Shown here: piece after piece, positions 36,576 through 46,554 of the stretch | Layout: every line of letters starts with the position of its first letter | Numbering within the stretch: the stretch's first letter is position 1 | Source of the DNA: Hyphomicrobiales bacterium | Lineage (GTDB): Bacteria > Pseudomonadota > Alphaproteobacteria > Rhizobiales > JAJFHB01 | Direction of reading: 5' to 3' | Assembly: GCA_021775755.1 (NCBI GenBank) | Contig: JAJFHE010000057.1 | Coordinates: 1 to 47,461 of the forward strand | DNA: 47,461 nt | The notes under the pieces: model-generated | Seen by the model: only the letters and a program-made list of their open reading frames with translations | Told to the model about the DNA's origin: nothing | Database searches by the model: none | Made by a program: the position numbers and the translations under genes

Positions 36576-37897
36576 TGGCGCCGACACTTACACAACCGCT
36601 TTCCGACGAGCGCCGCCTGCTGGTCAATGCCCGTCTTGTCGATCCGGCCAACCGCCGCGACGAAGCCGGCGGCATTGCCATCGAAAACGGCTTGATCGCC
36701 GATATCGGTCCGCACATCAAGGCGGGCACCGCGCGCGGCAGCGAAGTGCATGACTGCAAGGGCCGCATCGCGATACCGGGCATTGTCGACATGCAGGTGA
36801 CAACCGGCGAACCCGGCCATGAGCACCGCGAAACGCTGGCATCGGCGTCAGAAGCGGCGGCCGCCGGCGGGGTCACAACATTTTGCTGCCAGCCCGATAC
36901 GGATCCGGTGATCGACGATATCGCACTGGTCGATTTTATCCTGAGACGCGCCCGCGACACCGCTCTGGTGCGCGTTCAGCCAATGGCGGCGCTTACCAAA
37001 GGCCTGGGCGGTGCGGAGATGACGGAGCTCGGCCTGCTGCAGCAGGCCGGTGCCGTTGCGGTGACCGACGGGCGGCACGGCGTTGCCAACTCGCTCGTGC
37101 TGCGCCGTGCCATGGCCTATGCGCGCGACCTCGACCTTCTGATCATTCAGAACCCGCAAGACAACGATCTCGCCTCTGATGGCGTTATGCATGAAGGCGA
37201 GGTGTCGATGCGGCTCGGGCTGCCGGGCATTCCCGCCGCCGCCGAAGTCATGATGCTGGAGCGCGACATGCGGCTCGTGCAGCTCACCGGCGCGCGCTAT
37301 CACGCGGCGCAGATCTCCTGCGCGCCGTCCGCGACTGTCATTGCGCGCGCCAAGGATCTCGGCCTGCCGGTGACGTGCGGTGTTTCAGTCAATCATCTGA
37401 CGCTGAACGAAAACGACATCGGGCCCTACCGCACGTTCCACAAGATGTCGCCGCCGCTGCGGCCCGAGGATGACCGCCAGGCGATGGTCGCCGCGCTAGC
37501 CGACGGCACCATCGATGTCGTTGTGTCGAGCCACGACCCGCAGGACCCCGATACCAAACGCCGGCCGTTTATCGAAGCCGCCTACGGTGCGAACGGCCTT
37601 GAGACACTGCTGCCGGCAATGCTCTCGCTCGTACATAACGAGGACCTGACGCTGGCGCGCGCCGTCGAGGTGCTGTCGATGGCGCCGGCGAAGCTGCTCG
37701 GCTTGCGGGCGGGAACTCTGTCGCCGGGGGCGCCGGCCGACATCGCCATCATCGACCCGACGGCAACATGGGTGGTTTCGACGGCGGACATGCGCTCACG
37801 TTCAAAGAACACACCGTTCGAAGATCGCCGGTTCGAAGGTCGCGTTGTGAAGACCTACGTTGCCGGCCGCGTTGTCTTTCAGCACGATGGTCCATAA
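36575..37897 (+). CDS. Dihydroorotase-like protein lacking the metal site (PyrC' / PyrX type)
   Basis: This 440-aa protein has the dihydroorotase fold and length, but the zinc ligands are gone. The HxH motif is [10 protein letters not shown] (residues 72-81); the next His is replaced in QNPQDND (Gln192); the H-S-H/T position is AAQISC (Gln246); and the late Asp-His is SSHD (Ser319). It is therefore probably non-catalytic and serves as a structural partner of PyrB, as the pseudo-dihydroorotase PyrC' does in Pseudomonas. A true dihydroorotase should exist elsewhere in the genome. Automated tools would call it pyrC. Confidence 0.88.
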   Translation: MAPTLTQPLSDERRLLVNARLVDPANRRDEAGGIAIENGLIADIGPHIKAGTARGSEVHDCKGRIAIPGIVDMQVTTGEPGHEHRETLASASEAAAAGGVTTFCCQPDTDPVIDDIALVDFILRRARDTALVRVQPMAALTKGLGGAEMTELGLLQQAGAVAVTDGRHGVANSLVLRRAMAYARDLDLLIIQNPQDNDLASDGVMHEGEVSMRLGLPGIPAAAEVMMLERDMRLVQLTGARYHAAQISCAPSATVIARAKDLGLPVTCGVSVNHLTLNENDIGPYRTFHKMSPPLRPEDDRQAMVAALADGTIDVVVSSHDPQDPDTKRRPFIEAAYGANGLETLLPAMLSLVHNEDLTLARAVEVLSMAPAKLLGLRAGTLSPGAPADIAIIDPTATWVVSTADMRSRSKNTPFEDRRFEGRVVKTYVAGRVVFQHDGP

Positions 37898-37968
37898 CGC
37901 ACCGGGTTCCGCAATCTGTAATCTCGTGTAACATCTGCACTCTTTTTTATGCGATCCGGACCAATTCC

Positions 37969-38583
37969 ATGCCCGATCCCATCAGCTGGTCACTGGAACT
38001 GCCCTACCTTCTGGCGGCGCTCGCCATGGGCTATTTGTTCGGTTCGATACCTTTCGGTCTGCTGCTGGCGAGACTTGCAGGGCTCGGCGATATACGCGAT
38101 ATCGGCTCCGGCAATATCGGCGCGACCAACGTCCTGCGCACCGGCAACAAGAAGATTGCCGCGGCAACGCTTGTTGCCGATATTCTCAAAGGCACGGCGC
38201 CGGTTCTGATCGGGCTGCGGTGGGGTATGGATACGGCCGTGGTTGCGGGCTTCGGCGCCTTTGTCGGACATGTGCTGCCGGTCTGGCTGAAATTCCGCGG
38301 CGGCAAGGGCGTTGCCACCTTCATCGGTGTGCAGCTTGGCCTTTACTGGCCGCTGGCGGTCATATTTCTTGGCGTCTGGCTCGCAGTGGCGTTGGTGTTC
38401 CGCTATTCCTCGCTCGCCTCGATCGCGGCATCCATCGCAACACCGCTGCTTGCCGCCTGGTTCGACCAGTGGCAACTGGCGGAGTTGTTCGCCGCGATTG
38501 CGGTTATCGTCGTTGTCTCACACCGCGCCAATATTTCCAGGCTGCTGCGCGGCGAAGAATCCAAAATCAAACTGCGGAGCTGA
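37969..38583 (+). CDS. plsY: Acyl-phosphate glycerol-3-phosphate acyltransferase
   Basis: This 204-aa membrane enzyme makes lysophosphatidic acid from acyl-phosphate. PlsY motifs are present: [32 protein letters not shown] and [12 protein letters not shown], across about five to six helices. ATG 37969 fits the family length; the longer ORF upstream overlaps the pyrC-like gene. The ribosome-binding site is weak. dprA starts four bases after its stop. Confidence 0.93.
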   Translation: MPDPISWSLELPYLLAALAMGYLFGSIPFGLLLARLAGLGDIRDIGSGNIGATNVLRTGNKKIAAATLVADILKGTAPVLIGLRWGMDTAVVAGFGAFVGHVLPVWLKFRGGKGVATFIGVQLGLYWPLAVIFLGVWLAVALVFRYSSLASIAASIATPLLAAWFDQWQLAELFAAIAVIVVVSHRANISRLLRGEESKIKLRS

Positions 38584-38586
38584 TCG

Positions 38587-39702
38587 TTGGACGGGGGCAG
38601 ACTTGATGTGCGTGAGCGCCGCGACTGGCTGCGGCTGATCCTGACGGAGCATGTCGGCCCGGCGACATTTGCACGACTGCTGGAAAGCTATGGCAGCGCC
38701 GAAGACGCTATCGCCGCGCTGCCGAAGCTTTCGCGCCGCGGCGGTCTTAAGCGCGCCCTGAAGGTGTGTCCCGCGGACAAGGCGGAGGCCGTGCTCGAAC
38801 GCTGCGATGAAATCGGCGCGCGCTTCGTTGCCTCACGCGAAGCGGATTATCCCTCACTCCTCGCTCATATTCACGATGCACCGCCATTGCTTTGTATTAT
38901 GGGGAGCACGAAACTTGCACAACATTCCTGCGTGGCAATCGTGGGCGCAAGAAATGCGTCCGCGCTCGGCCTGAAATTCGCGCGCACCCTCGCCCGCGAT
39001 CTGAGCGAGGCGGGACTGACCGTCGTCTCCGGCCTTGCCCGCGGCATAGACACGGCAGCCCACGAGGCAAGCGTTGAGAGCGCCACGGTGGCGGTGCTCG
39101 CCGGTGGCCTCGACATCGTCTATCCGCCGGAAAACCGGGAATTGCAGGAACGCATCGCGCAAGATGGCCTCCTCGTCAGCGAAATGGTGCCGGGCACGCG
39201 CCCGACCGCACAGCATTTTCCGCGCCGCAACCGGCTGATATCGGGCATCAGCCGGGGCGTCGTCGTGATCGAGGCGGCAAGTCGGTCGGGGTCGCTGATC
39301 ACCGCGCGCATGGCGCTCGAACAGAACCGCGACGTCTTCGCGGTTCCCGGCAATCCGCTCGATCCGCGCGCTGAAGGCACGAACAGACTGATTCGTGACG
39401 GCGCGGTGCTGGTCCGCGATGCCGGCGATGTGATTGAACATCTGGGCGACCTGAGCGATGTGCCCGCCTCCTACCCGCCCATGCGCGAAAGCGGCGCTGA
39501 AGCGCGAACCAATGCAGGCGCGGACGAGAGCGCACGCAATCTGGTGCTTGAACTGCTGAGCGCGGCACCAGTGGAAATCGATGAGATCGTTCGCGAAAGC
39601 GGCCTTCAGACCGGAATTGTCATGAGCGCGCTGCTGGAGCTTGAACTTGCAGGACGGGTCGACCGTCTCCCCGGTCAGCGGGTCACCTTGAAGGTGCCTT
39701 AG
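38587..39702 (+). CDS. dprA: DNA processing protein DprA
   Basis: This 371-aa protein loads RecA onto incoming single-stranded DNA during transformation. An N-terminal helical domain (RDWLRLILTEHVGPATF) precedes the Rossmann-like DprA core with VAIVGARNASALGLKFA, SGLARGIDTAAH and RNRLISGIS. It ends in a winged-helix-like domain (about residues 310-371). A TTG start is supported by GGAG at 38576-38579, seven bases upstream; an in-frame GTG at 38608 is an alternative. Confidence 0.92.
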   Translation: MDGGRLDVRERRDWLRLILTEHVGPATFARLLESYGSAEDAIAALPKLSRRGGLKRALKVCPADKAEAVLERCDEIGARFVASREADYPSLLAHIHDAPPLLCIMGSTKLAQHSCVAIVGARNASALGLKFARTLARDLSEAGLTVVSGLARGIDTAAHEASVESATVAVLAGGLDIVYPPENRELQERIAQDGLLVSEMVPGTRPTAQHFPRRNRLISGISRGVVVIEAASRSGSLITARMALEQNRDVFAVPGNPLDPRAEGTNRLIRDGAVLVRDAGDVIEHLGDLSDVPASYPPMRESGAEARTNAGADESARNLVLELLSAAPVEIDEIVRESGLQTGIVMSALLELELAGRVDRLPGQRVTLKVP

Positions 39703-39747
39703 AAAACCCCAATTTGTGCTTTTCAACGCGCACCTGTCGCAATGCAT

Positions 39748-39776
39748 TTGACAGATGCATGTGTTTTCAGCATTTT
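39748..39776 (+). promoter_or_regulatory. Candidate topA promoter
   Basis: TTGACA (39748-39753) is a perfect -35 box, followed after 17 bp by CATTTT (39771-39776), a weak -10. Two ATGCAT hexamers (39742-39747 and 39755-39760) flank the -35 box and could be an operator. It lies about 140 bp upstream of topA. Confidence 0.45.
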
Positions 39777-39918
39777 CGGTCGCCGTTCGCTCGCCGGGAG
39801 TAACCTCTAACAACGACCAAGACAGGGGAAGTGAACGCTCGAACGGCTGACGCAAACGCGGTCCATACGCGGTGTGGTCAGGAAATCTTCATAAAGGCGT
39901 TGCAGAACAGAGCCCGGC

Positions 39919-42486
39919 ATGAATCTGGTTATCGTAGAATCGCCTGCGAAGGCGAAAACCATCAACAAGTATCTCGGCCCCGCCTATCAGGTGTTGGCGT
40001 CGTACGGGCATGTGCGCGACCTGCCGTCGAAAAACGGCTCTGTCGAACCCGACAACGACTTCGCCATGTTGTGGCAGGTAAGCGACGATGCGAAAAAACG
40101 CGTCAAGGCGATCTCCGATGCGGTGAAGGACAGCGATACGCTGATCCTCGCAACCGACCCGGACCGCGAGGGCGAGGCCATATCGTGGCACGTGCTTGAG
40201 ATCCTCAATCAGAAGAAGCTGCTTAAGGACAAGCAGATCCAGCGCGTCGTGTTCAACGCGATCACCAAAACGGCGATCCTCGATGCGATGGAGCATCCGC
40301 GCGATATCGATCAGGATCTGGTCGAAGCCTATCTGGCTCGCCGCGCGCTTGACTATCTGGTCGGCTTCACGCTGTCGCCGGTATTGTGGCGCAAGCTGCC
40401 GGGCGCGCGCTCGGCGGGCCGCGTGCAATCGGTTGCCCTGCGGCTTGTGTGCGAACGCGAGCTTGAGATCGAAATATTCGTCGCGCAGGAATACTGGACC
40501 ATTGAAGCGGCGATGCGTAACGCTGCCAATGCGCCGTTTACCGCGCGCCTGTTCCAGATTGGCAGCGACAAAGTCGGCAAGTTCGATATCGCCGATGAAA
40601 CGCGCGCACGCGAACTGGAAGCCGCGATCAAGGGCGGCAGCTATTCCGTCGCGAAAGTCGACAGCAAACCGCAGAAACGCAATCCGCAACCGCCTTTCAC
40701 GACATCGACCTTGCAGCAGGAAGCCTCGCGCAAACTTGGCTTCTCCGCCTCGCGCACCATGCAGATCGCCCAGAAGCTTTATGAAGGCATCGAGCTTGGC
40801 GGCGAGACCCAGGGTCTCATTACCTATATGCGTACTGATGGCGTGCAGTTTGCGCCCGAAGCGATCAGTGACTGCCGCTCGGTCGTCGACAATCTGTTTG
40901 GCGGCGAGTACCTGCCGGACAGCCCGCGCATCTACAAGACCAAGGCAAAGAACGCCCAGGAGGCGCACGAGGCTATCCGGCCGACAGAGCTGTCGCGGCG
41001 CCCTCAGGACGTTCAGCATGTCCTCGACAAGGATATGTACCGGCTCTATGAGCTCATTTGGAAACGTTCGATCGCAAGTCAGATGACGAGCGCCGTGTTC
41101 GAGCGCACTACAGCCGATATCGTGACCGACGGGCCGGACGGTACCCGCTACACGCTGCGCGCCACGGGCTCGGTGCTGCGGTTCGACGGTTTCCTGAAGC
41201 TTTATCAGGAAGGCACGGACGACGACGACAGCGAGGATGCCAAACGCCTGCCGCCTCTTGCAGAAGACGAAGCGGTGGCGCTCGACGAACTCACGCCGCT
41301 GCAGCATTTCACCGAACCGCCGCCGCGCTACACCGAAGCCACCCTCATCAAAAAGATGGAGGAACTGGGGATCGGGCGGCCGTCGACATACACATCGACG
41401 CTTGCGGTTCTGAGCGACCGCGAATATGTGCGCCTCGACAAGAACCGCCTCATACCCGAAGACAAGGGTCGGCTTGTCACCGCATTCCTTGAAAGTTTCT
41501 TCTCACGCTACGTGCAGTACGACTTCACCGCCAATCTCGAGGCAGAGCTTGATGGCGTCTCAAGCGGTTCGGTTGACTGGAAGGAACTGCTGCGCAAATT
41601 CTGGAAAGATTTCTCCGCCGAAGTCGAAGGGATCGCCGACCTGCGCGTTTCCCATGTGCTTGATGCGCTGAACGAGGTTCTCGGCCCGCATATTTTCCCC
41701 GTCGTCGACGAAGACGCCGACCCGCGCGCCTGCCCGACCTGTGAAGAAGGGCGTCTGAGCCTCAAGGTCGGCAAGTTCGGAGCCTTTATCGGCTGTTCGA
41801 ACTACCCCGAGTGCCGTTTCACCCGCCAACTGGCAACAAACGGCAACGGCGAGGGTTCCCTTGCAACGGATGGGCCGAAGGTCCTGGGCACCGATCCCGA
41901 AACCGGCCGGGAAATCACGCTGCACAGCGGCCGCTTCGGACCCTATGTTCAGCTCGCGGTGGAAGAAGAAGGTGAAAAGCCGAAACGCTCCGGCCTGCCC
42001 AAAGGCATGCCGCCGGACGACGTTACATTAGAACTGGCAATCTCGCTCCTGTCACTGCCGCGTGAAGTCGGCGCGCACCCGGAGACCGGCAACCCGATCA
42101 ACGCGGGCCTTGGCCGCTACGGCCCCTATGTGCAGCATGACCGCACCTATGCGAGCCTCGACAACTTCGAGGAAATATTCAGTGTCGGCCTCAACCGTGC
42201 AGTCACTTTGCTGGCTGAAAAAGCCAAAGGCGGACGCCGGGGGGCCGCCGCATTGCGCGAGCTCGGAGATCACCCCGATGAGGGCGGCGCCATTCAGGTC
42301 ATGGATGGCCGTTATGGGCCGTACGTAAAGCACGGCAAGATCAACGCGACGCTGCCGAAGTCGATCACGCCTGACGATGTAACGCTTGAGCAGGCCGTGG
42401 AACTCATTGCGGCAAAGGCGGCCAAGGGCGGCAAGAAGGCCAAGCCCAAGAAGAAACGGAAGCCAGCGGCGTCGCAAGACGCTTGA
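39919..42486 (+). CDS. topA: DNA topoisomerase I
   Basis: This 855-aa type IA topoisomerase relaxes negative supercoils. The N-terminal Toprim domain begins LVIVESPAKAKTINKYLG, with DPDREGEAISWH as the metal motif. The catalytic Tyr303 is in LITYMRTDGV. One four-Cys zinc ribbon follows near residue 600 (CPTCEEGRL ... GCSNYPEC), then three Toprim_C-type repeats with GRYGPYV-like cores and a Lys-rich tail. It overlaps or abuts the next gene, rnr. Confidence 0.97.
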   Translation: MNLVIVESPAKAKTINKYLGPAYQVLASYGHVRDLPSKNGSVEPDNDFAMLWQVSDDAKKRVKAISDAVKDSDTLILATDPDREGEAISWHVLEILNQKKLLKDKQIQRVVFNAITKTAILDAMEHPRDIDQDLVEAYLARRALDYLVGFTLSPVLWRKLPGARSAGRVQSVALRLVCERELEIEIFVAQEYWTIEAAMRNAANAPFTARLFQIGSDKVGKFDIADETRARELEAAIKGGSYSVAKVDSKPQKRNPQPPFTTSTLQQEASRKLGFSASRTMQIAQKLYEGIELGGETQGLITYMRTDGVQFAPEAISDCRSVVDNLFGGEYLPDSPRIYKTKAKNAQEAHEAIRPTELSRRPQDVQHVLDKDMYRLYELIWKRSIASQMTSAVFERTTADIVTDGPDGTRYTLRATGSVLRFDGFLKLYQEGTDDDDSEDAKRLPPLAEDEAVALDELTPLQHFTEPPPRYTEATLIKKMEELGIGRPSTYTSTLAVLSDREYVRLDKNRLIPEDKGRLVTAFLESFFSRYVQYDFTANLEAELDGVSSGSVDWKELLRKFWKDFSAEVEGIADLRVSHVLDALNEVLGPHIFPVVDEDADPRACPTCEEGRLSLKVGKFGAFIGCSNYPECRFTRQLATNGNGEGSLATDGPKVLGTDPETGREITLHSGRFGPYVQLAVEEEGEKPKRSGLPKGMPPDDVTLELAISLLSLPREVGAHPETGNPINAGLGRYGPYVQHDRTYASLDNFEEIFSVGLNRAVTLLAEKAKGGRRGAAALRELGDHPDEGGAIQVMDGRYGPYVKHGKINATLPKSITPDDVTLEQAVELIAAKAAKGGKKAKPKKKRKPAASQDA

Positions 42487-42497
42487 GGCGGCGCAGC

Positions 42498-44786
42498 GTG
42501 GCCAAACGAAAGTCATCTTCTTCCGCCGGCAATCCGGCGCTTCCGAGTCCGGCGGAAATTCTGGAATTCGTGCAGTCTCAAAGCGGCCGTGTTGGCAAGC
42601 GCGAGATCGCGCGCGCATTCGGCGTGCGCGGCGGCGACCGCATTGAGCTCAAACGGCTTTTGCGCAAAATGAAAGACGACGGCCTGCTCGCCGGCGAGCG
42701 CCGAAGGCTGCACGATGCAGGCGACCTTCCGCCGGTCGCGGTGCTGCAGGTAGGCGCCCCCGATGCGGATGGAGATATCGTGGCACGGCCCGTCGACTGG
42801 GATGCAGCGGCGCAGGACGACGCGCCGCTTGTTCTCGTACTGCCCGACAAGAAAGCCGGCAAGGCCGCCCGCCCGCCGGGCGAGGGCGACCGCATACTTG
42901 CGCGCCTCAGCAAATCCGAATCCGGTGACACCTACGCCTATACCGGCCGTATCATCCGCACCCTCACCCGTTCGACGGGCACGATGCTCGGCGTTGTTCA
43001 CGTTTCAAAATCCGCCGGCACCCGCGTCCTGCCGGTCGACAAGCGCGACCGCCGCGAATACACCGTCGAGCGCGGCGCGCTTGGCGGCGCCAAACCCGGG
43101 GAACTTGTCGAAGTGGAACCCGTGCGGGGCCGGGCAACTGTCCTGCCGCAGGTGCGCATCGTGAAACCGCTCGGCAAAGTCGATAGTCCCCGGTCCATCA
43201 GCCGCATTGCGATCCACCAGCATGGACTGCCCAACCGTTTCAAGGATGAGGTGCTTGCCGAAGCGGAAGCGGCCGGCGCACCCGATATCTCCGGCCTCAC
43301 GGACATGCGGTCGGTGCCGCTGATCACGATCGACCCGCCGGATGCCCGCGATCACGACGACGCGGTGTGGGCGGGTCCCGACGACAATCCCGACAACGAA
43401 GGTGGGCACAAGGTCATTGTCGCTATCGCCGACGTCGCTCGCTATGTAACGCCGGGCTCGGCACTCGACCGCGAAGCCCGCGACCGCGGCAATTCCGTCT
43501 ATTTCCCTGACCAGGTCGTGCCGATGCTGCCGGAGGCGCTCTCGACCGACCTTTGTTCCTTGCGGCCCGATGAAGACCGCCCTGCCCTTGCCGTGACCAT
43601 GACGTTCAATGCCAAGGGCGCCAAGACCGGCCACCGTTTTGCCCGCATCGTCATGCGTTCCGCCGCCAAACTTTCCTATGAGCAGGCGCAGCGGGCGGTC
43701 GACGGTGAACGCTCAGACGTCGCCGGCCCCGTCGTCGACACAATTCTCAAACCTCTGTGGGCGGCATACCGCACCGTTGATCGGGCACGTTCACAGCGTG
43801 CACCGCTGGCGCTTGATCTGCCCGAACGCAAGATCGTCTTCAACGACGAGGGCGAAGTGGACCGCGTTGTTACTCCGCCGCGCTATGAGGCCCACAAGCT
43901 GATCGAAGAATTCATGATCCAGGCAAACGTCTGCGCGGCGGAAACCCTGGAAGAAAAGCGCGCACCGCTGATATACCGCGTGCACGATGCACCCTCACAG
44001 GAAAAGCTCAAGGCGCTGTCGGAGTTTCTCGCAACGCTCGACATCAACCTGTCCTCCGGTCAGGTGCTCAAGCCGAAGCAGTTCAACACTATTCTGGAGA
44101 AGGTCAAGGGTAAGGAATTTGAGCGTCTGGTGCACGATGTGGTGTTGCGCTCGCAAAGCCAGGCAATCTACACGCCGGACAACCTCGGCCACTTCGGCCT
44201 CAATCTCAGGCGCTATGCACATTTCACCTCGCCGATAAGGCGCTATGCGGACCTCATCGTTCACCGCTCCCTGATTGCCGCCCTGAAACTTGGCCGCGAC
44301 GGCCTGTCTGAATGGGACACGGCGCACCTTCATGAAACCGCGGAACTGATATCGGTGGCCGAGCGTCGCGCCATGGCCGCTGAACGCGACACGGTGGACC
44401 GGCTCATCGCCTCTTACCTGTCGCAACAGGTCGGGGCGCAGTTTTCGGGACGTATTGCCGGTGTCACCGAGTCGGGTCTTTTCGTTGAGCTGCACGATAG
44501 CGGCGCCAACGGCTTCGTACCGATTTCGACATTGGGCCAGGAGTACTATGCCTTCGACCGCATCACCCACAGTCTTGTCGGTGATAGCACCGGCGAAACA
44601 TTCCGCCTCGGCGATCCGGTCGATGTCCGGCTTGAGGAAGTGACGCCGATTGCCGGTGGCATGCGGTTCGAAGTGATCAGCCCCGGACGGCCCGGCAAAC
44701 CGATGCGCCAGAAGCACCGGGGCAAGCGCCATGGCGCGCGGCGCGGCGGCCCGGCGCGGCGCCATCAGGGCCGGTCGAGGCGCTGA
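42498..44786 (+). CDS. rnr: Ribonuclease R
   Basis: The 762-aa exoribonuclease degrades structured RNA from the 3' end. After an N-terminal helix-turn-helix region and cold-shock/OB domains, the catalytic RNB domain has ITIDPPDARDHDDAVW (about residue 280). HLVHR-like helices lead to a C-terminal S1 domain (FSGRIAGVTESGLFVEL) and a very basic tail. GTG 42498 has GAGGCGG upstream; a TTG at 42483 overlapping the topA stop is also possible. Confidence 0.95.
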   Translation: MAKRKSSSSAGNPALPSPAEILEFVQSQSGRVGKREIARAFGVRGGDRIELKRLLRKMKDDGLLAGERRRLHDAGDLPPVAVLQVGAPDADGDIVARPVDWDAAAQDDAPLVLVLPDKKAGKAARPPGEGDRILARLSKSESGDTYAYTGRIIRTLTRSTGTMLGVVHVSKSAGTRVLPVDKRDRREYTVERGALGGAKPGELVEVEPVRGRATVLPQVRIVKPLGKVDSPRSISRIAIHQHGLPNRFKDEVLAEAEAAGAPDISGLTDMRSVPLITIDPPDARDHDDAVWAGPDDNPDNEGGHKVIVAIADVARYVTPGSALDREARDRGNSVYFPDQVVPMLPEALSTDLCSLRPDEDRPALAVTMTFNAKGAKTGHRFARIVMRSAAKLSYEQAQRAVDGERSDVAGPVVDTILKPLWAAYRTVDRARSQRAPLALDLPERKIVFNDEGEVDRVVTPPRYEAHKLIEEFMIQANVCAAETLEEKRAPLIYRVHDAPSQEKLKALSEFLATLDINLSSGQVLKPKQFNTILEKVKGKEFERLVHDVVLRSQSQAIYTPDNLGHFGLNLRRYAHFTSPIRRYADLIVHRSLIAALKLGRDGLSEWDTAHLHETAELISVAERRAMAAERDTVDRLIASYLSQQVGAQFSGRIAGVTESGLFVELHDSGANGFVPISTLGQEYYAFDRITHSLVGDSTGETFRLGDPVDVRLEEVTPIAGGMRFEVISPGRPGKPMRQKHRGKRHGARRGGPARRHQGRSRR

Positions 44787-44888
44787 ACGAAACAGTTCCC
44801 ATTCAGTTTGCGGCATTGTGCCGCTGCGGCAGCGCGCCGATTGCAAATCACCTGCCTTCCGCGTCATTCAACATTCATGAAGGATGGC

Positions 44889-45350
44889 ATGGAACATACG
44901 CCGGCACGCGCTGCGGAACGCCGCGTAGCAAGCGCAATGATGCGCGGTGCGGTTGCGCGCTGCCCGAACTGCGGTAGCGGCAAGCTGTTCAGACAATATC
45001 TCAAGGTCGCCAACTCGTGTGCCAACTGCGGTGAAGAGCTGCACCACCACCGGGCGGACGATGCACCGCCCTATTTCACGATTTTTATCGTCGGGCACAT
45101 TCTCATCCCGCTCGTGCTATGGGTCGAAAAATCGTGGAAGCCGGAAATCTCCACGCACATGCTGATATGGCTACCTCTGGCAGTGGTGCTCACCCTGACG
45201 CTTCTGCCGGTTGTGAAGGGCGCGGTGGTCGGTTTGCAATGGGCGTTGCAAATGCACGGCTTTGAACTGAGCGCCAAGGCACCCAGACGGCAGGGTGCGG
45301 ACGGTGCTGCGGGGCCTCTGGACGATGCGCATGAAGGCTGGACAGCCTGA
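44889..45350 (+). CDS. DUF983 family membrane protein
   Basis: This 153-aa protein has an N-terminal zinc ribbon (CPNCGSGKLF and CANCGEEL) and two membrane segments (HILIPLVLWV, LIWLPLAVVLTLTLLPVV), the DUF983 layout. The family is conserved beside rnr in Hyphomicrobiales, which suggests a link to RNA or ribosome metabolism, but its function is unknown. ATG 44889 has AAGGA upstream; an ATG at 44877 is also in frame. Confidence 0.85.
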   Translation: MEHTPARAAERRVASAMMRGAVARCPNCGSGKLFRQYLKVANSCANCGEELHHHRADDAPPYFTIFIVGHILIPLVLWVEKSWKPEISTHMLIWLPLAVVLTLTLLPVVKGAVVGLQWALQMHGFELSAKAPRRQGADGAAGPLDDAHEGWTA

Positions 45351-45406
45351 GTTCAGATTGTCATTTTGGACGCACTCTCCACTCTTCTCCCCACAGGTGA
45401 GATCCT

Positions 45407-46123
45407 TTGAGTCACCCTGACCATCCGACCGGAATCAATCATCCAACTGTCAGGCCGCGCGATGCGGCGACACTGGTTGTGCTCAAGCCGTACGGCAGCG
45501 GCCATCGCGTGCTGATGGGCCGCCGTCATCACGGTCACAAGTTCATGCCTGGCAAATACGTCTTTCCCGGCGGCCGCCTCGATTATGCGGACTGGCGTGT
45601 AAAACCGGCCAGCGAACTCGCGCCCGACGTCGTCGCTAAACTACTGACGAAGATGCGCGGCCCGGCAAACCCGCTGCGAGCCCGTGCTCTTGCCCTGGCC
45701 GCGCTGCGCGAAACCTTTGAAGAAACGGGCCTGGCGGTCGGCGCACCTGGAACCAGCCGCAGCCGGTCACCCGGGTGGAAGGACTTTCTTGGTACCGGCG
45801 TCGTGCCGGCGCTCGGCGACTTACGGCTGATTGCCCGGGCGATCACGCCGCCGGGGCGGGTGCGCCGCTTCGACACGCGGTTCTTTGCGGTCAATCTTGA
45901 ACGCGACGAGGACATCCGCTTTCTCGGAGAACCAAGCGCGGAACTTGAAGAAGTCAGCTGGCTGGAGTTTGGCGAAGCGCGTGAGCTCGACCTGCCCCAG
46001 ATCACCCGCCGCGTTATCGGCATGGTTGAGAGCCGCCTCGCCGCCGCCTCCGGCCTGAACACGCCGGCCACAACACCGTTCTATTACCACAGAGCCAGCA
46101 AATGGATCGAAGAGCGGCTTTAG
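45407..46123 (+). CDS. NUDIX hydrolase
   Basis: This 238-aa NUDIX-fold protein carries the catalytic core ALRETFEETGLAVG. The first half of the Nudix box (G and E before the seven-residue spacer) is not conserved, as in the Nudt7/19-like CoA-pyrophosphatase branch. It hydrolyses a nucleoside diphosphate linked to another moiety; the substrate is uncertain. The TTG start has AGGTGA six bases upstream. It ends 174 bp before rpmG. Confidence 0.85.
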   Translation: MSHPDHPTGINHPTVRPRDAATLVVLKPYGSGHRVLMGRRHHGHKFMPGKYVFPGGRLDYADWRVKPASELAPDVVAKLLTKMRGPANPLRARALALAALRETFEETGLAVGAPGTSRSRSPGWKDFLGTGVVPALGDLRLIARAITPPGRVRRFDTRFFAVNLERDEDIRFLGEPSAELEEVSWLEFGEARELDLPQITRRVIGMVESRLAAASGLNTPATTPFYYHRASKWIEERL

Positions 46124-46155
46124 ACCGTCAAGCATGCAACGTGGGACGCTGGTCC

Positions 46156-46183
46156 TTGACATACAGGCGGATCTGCGTAATTT
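46156..46183 (+). promoter_or_regulatory. Promoter of rpmG
   Basis: TTGACA (46156-46161, within CTTGACA) and TAATTT (46178-46183) are separated by 16 bp. The predicted transcript has a leader of about 105 bases with several short GC-rich hairpins, for example GCCCC-TAA-GGGGC at 46260-46272, before the ribosome-binding site AAGGTGA. Confidence 0.6.
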
Positions 46184-46297
46184 GCGCACCGAGCGAATTG
46201 AAAATTCGGCATGCTGCGCCTAGTGGCGTTTGGCCTCCGGGCCCCGACATGCCCGCGCCGCCCCTAAGGGGCACGCCACACAGACAAGGTGATTGAA

Positions 46298-46465
46298 ATG
46301 GCAAAGCCGACCACCATCAAGATCCGGCTGCAGAGCACCGCCGACACGGGCTATTTCTACGTAACACGGAAAAACTCCCGCACCATGACGGAAAAGATGA
46401 CGGTTCGTAAGTACGACCCGGTCGCCCGCAAACACGTGGAATTCAAGGAAGCGAAGATCAAATAG
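46298..46465 (+). CDS. rpmG: 50S ribosomal protein L33
   Basis: This 55-aa protein reads [20 protein letters not shown] and ends VEFKEAKIK, the usual L33 sequence. It has no Cys, so it is the zinc-free form. AAGGTGA lies ahead of the ATG, a promoter lies 140 bp upstream, and a hairpin terminator follows. It closes the housekeeping run. Confidence 0.97.
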   Translation: MAKPTTIKIRLQSTADTGYFYVTRKNSRTMTEKMTVRKYDPVARKHVEFKEAKIK

Positions 46466-46489
46466 CCCTTCGCAGTCCGGCCTTTATGA

Positions 46490-46523
46490 AAGGCACTGCC
46501 GCGAAAGCGGCGGTGCCTTTTTC
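46490..46523 (+). terminator. Rho-independent terminator of rpmG
   Basis: A 13-bp stem with one G-T pair (46490-46502 with 46507-46519) encloses a GAAA tetraloop and runs into a T tract. It lies 24 bp after the rpmG stop. Confidence 0.92.
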
Positions 46524-46554
46524 TTTGCGCAGGGAAAATTCCGAAGAAGATAAT

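Noticed and set aside
38854-39855. 333-codon open frame antisense to dprA
   Set aside because: Shadow of the dprA Rossmann core, with no ribosome-binding site.
39889-41307. 472-codon open frame antisense to topA
   Set aside because: It lies wholly opposite the conserved topoisomerase motifs; GC-rich codon bias keeps the reverse frame open.
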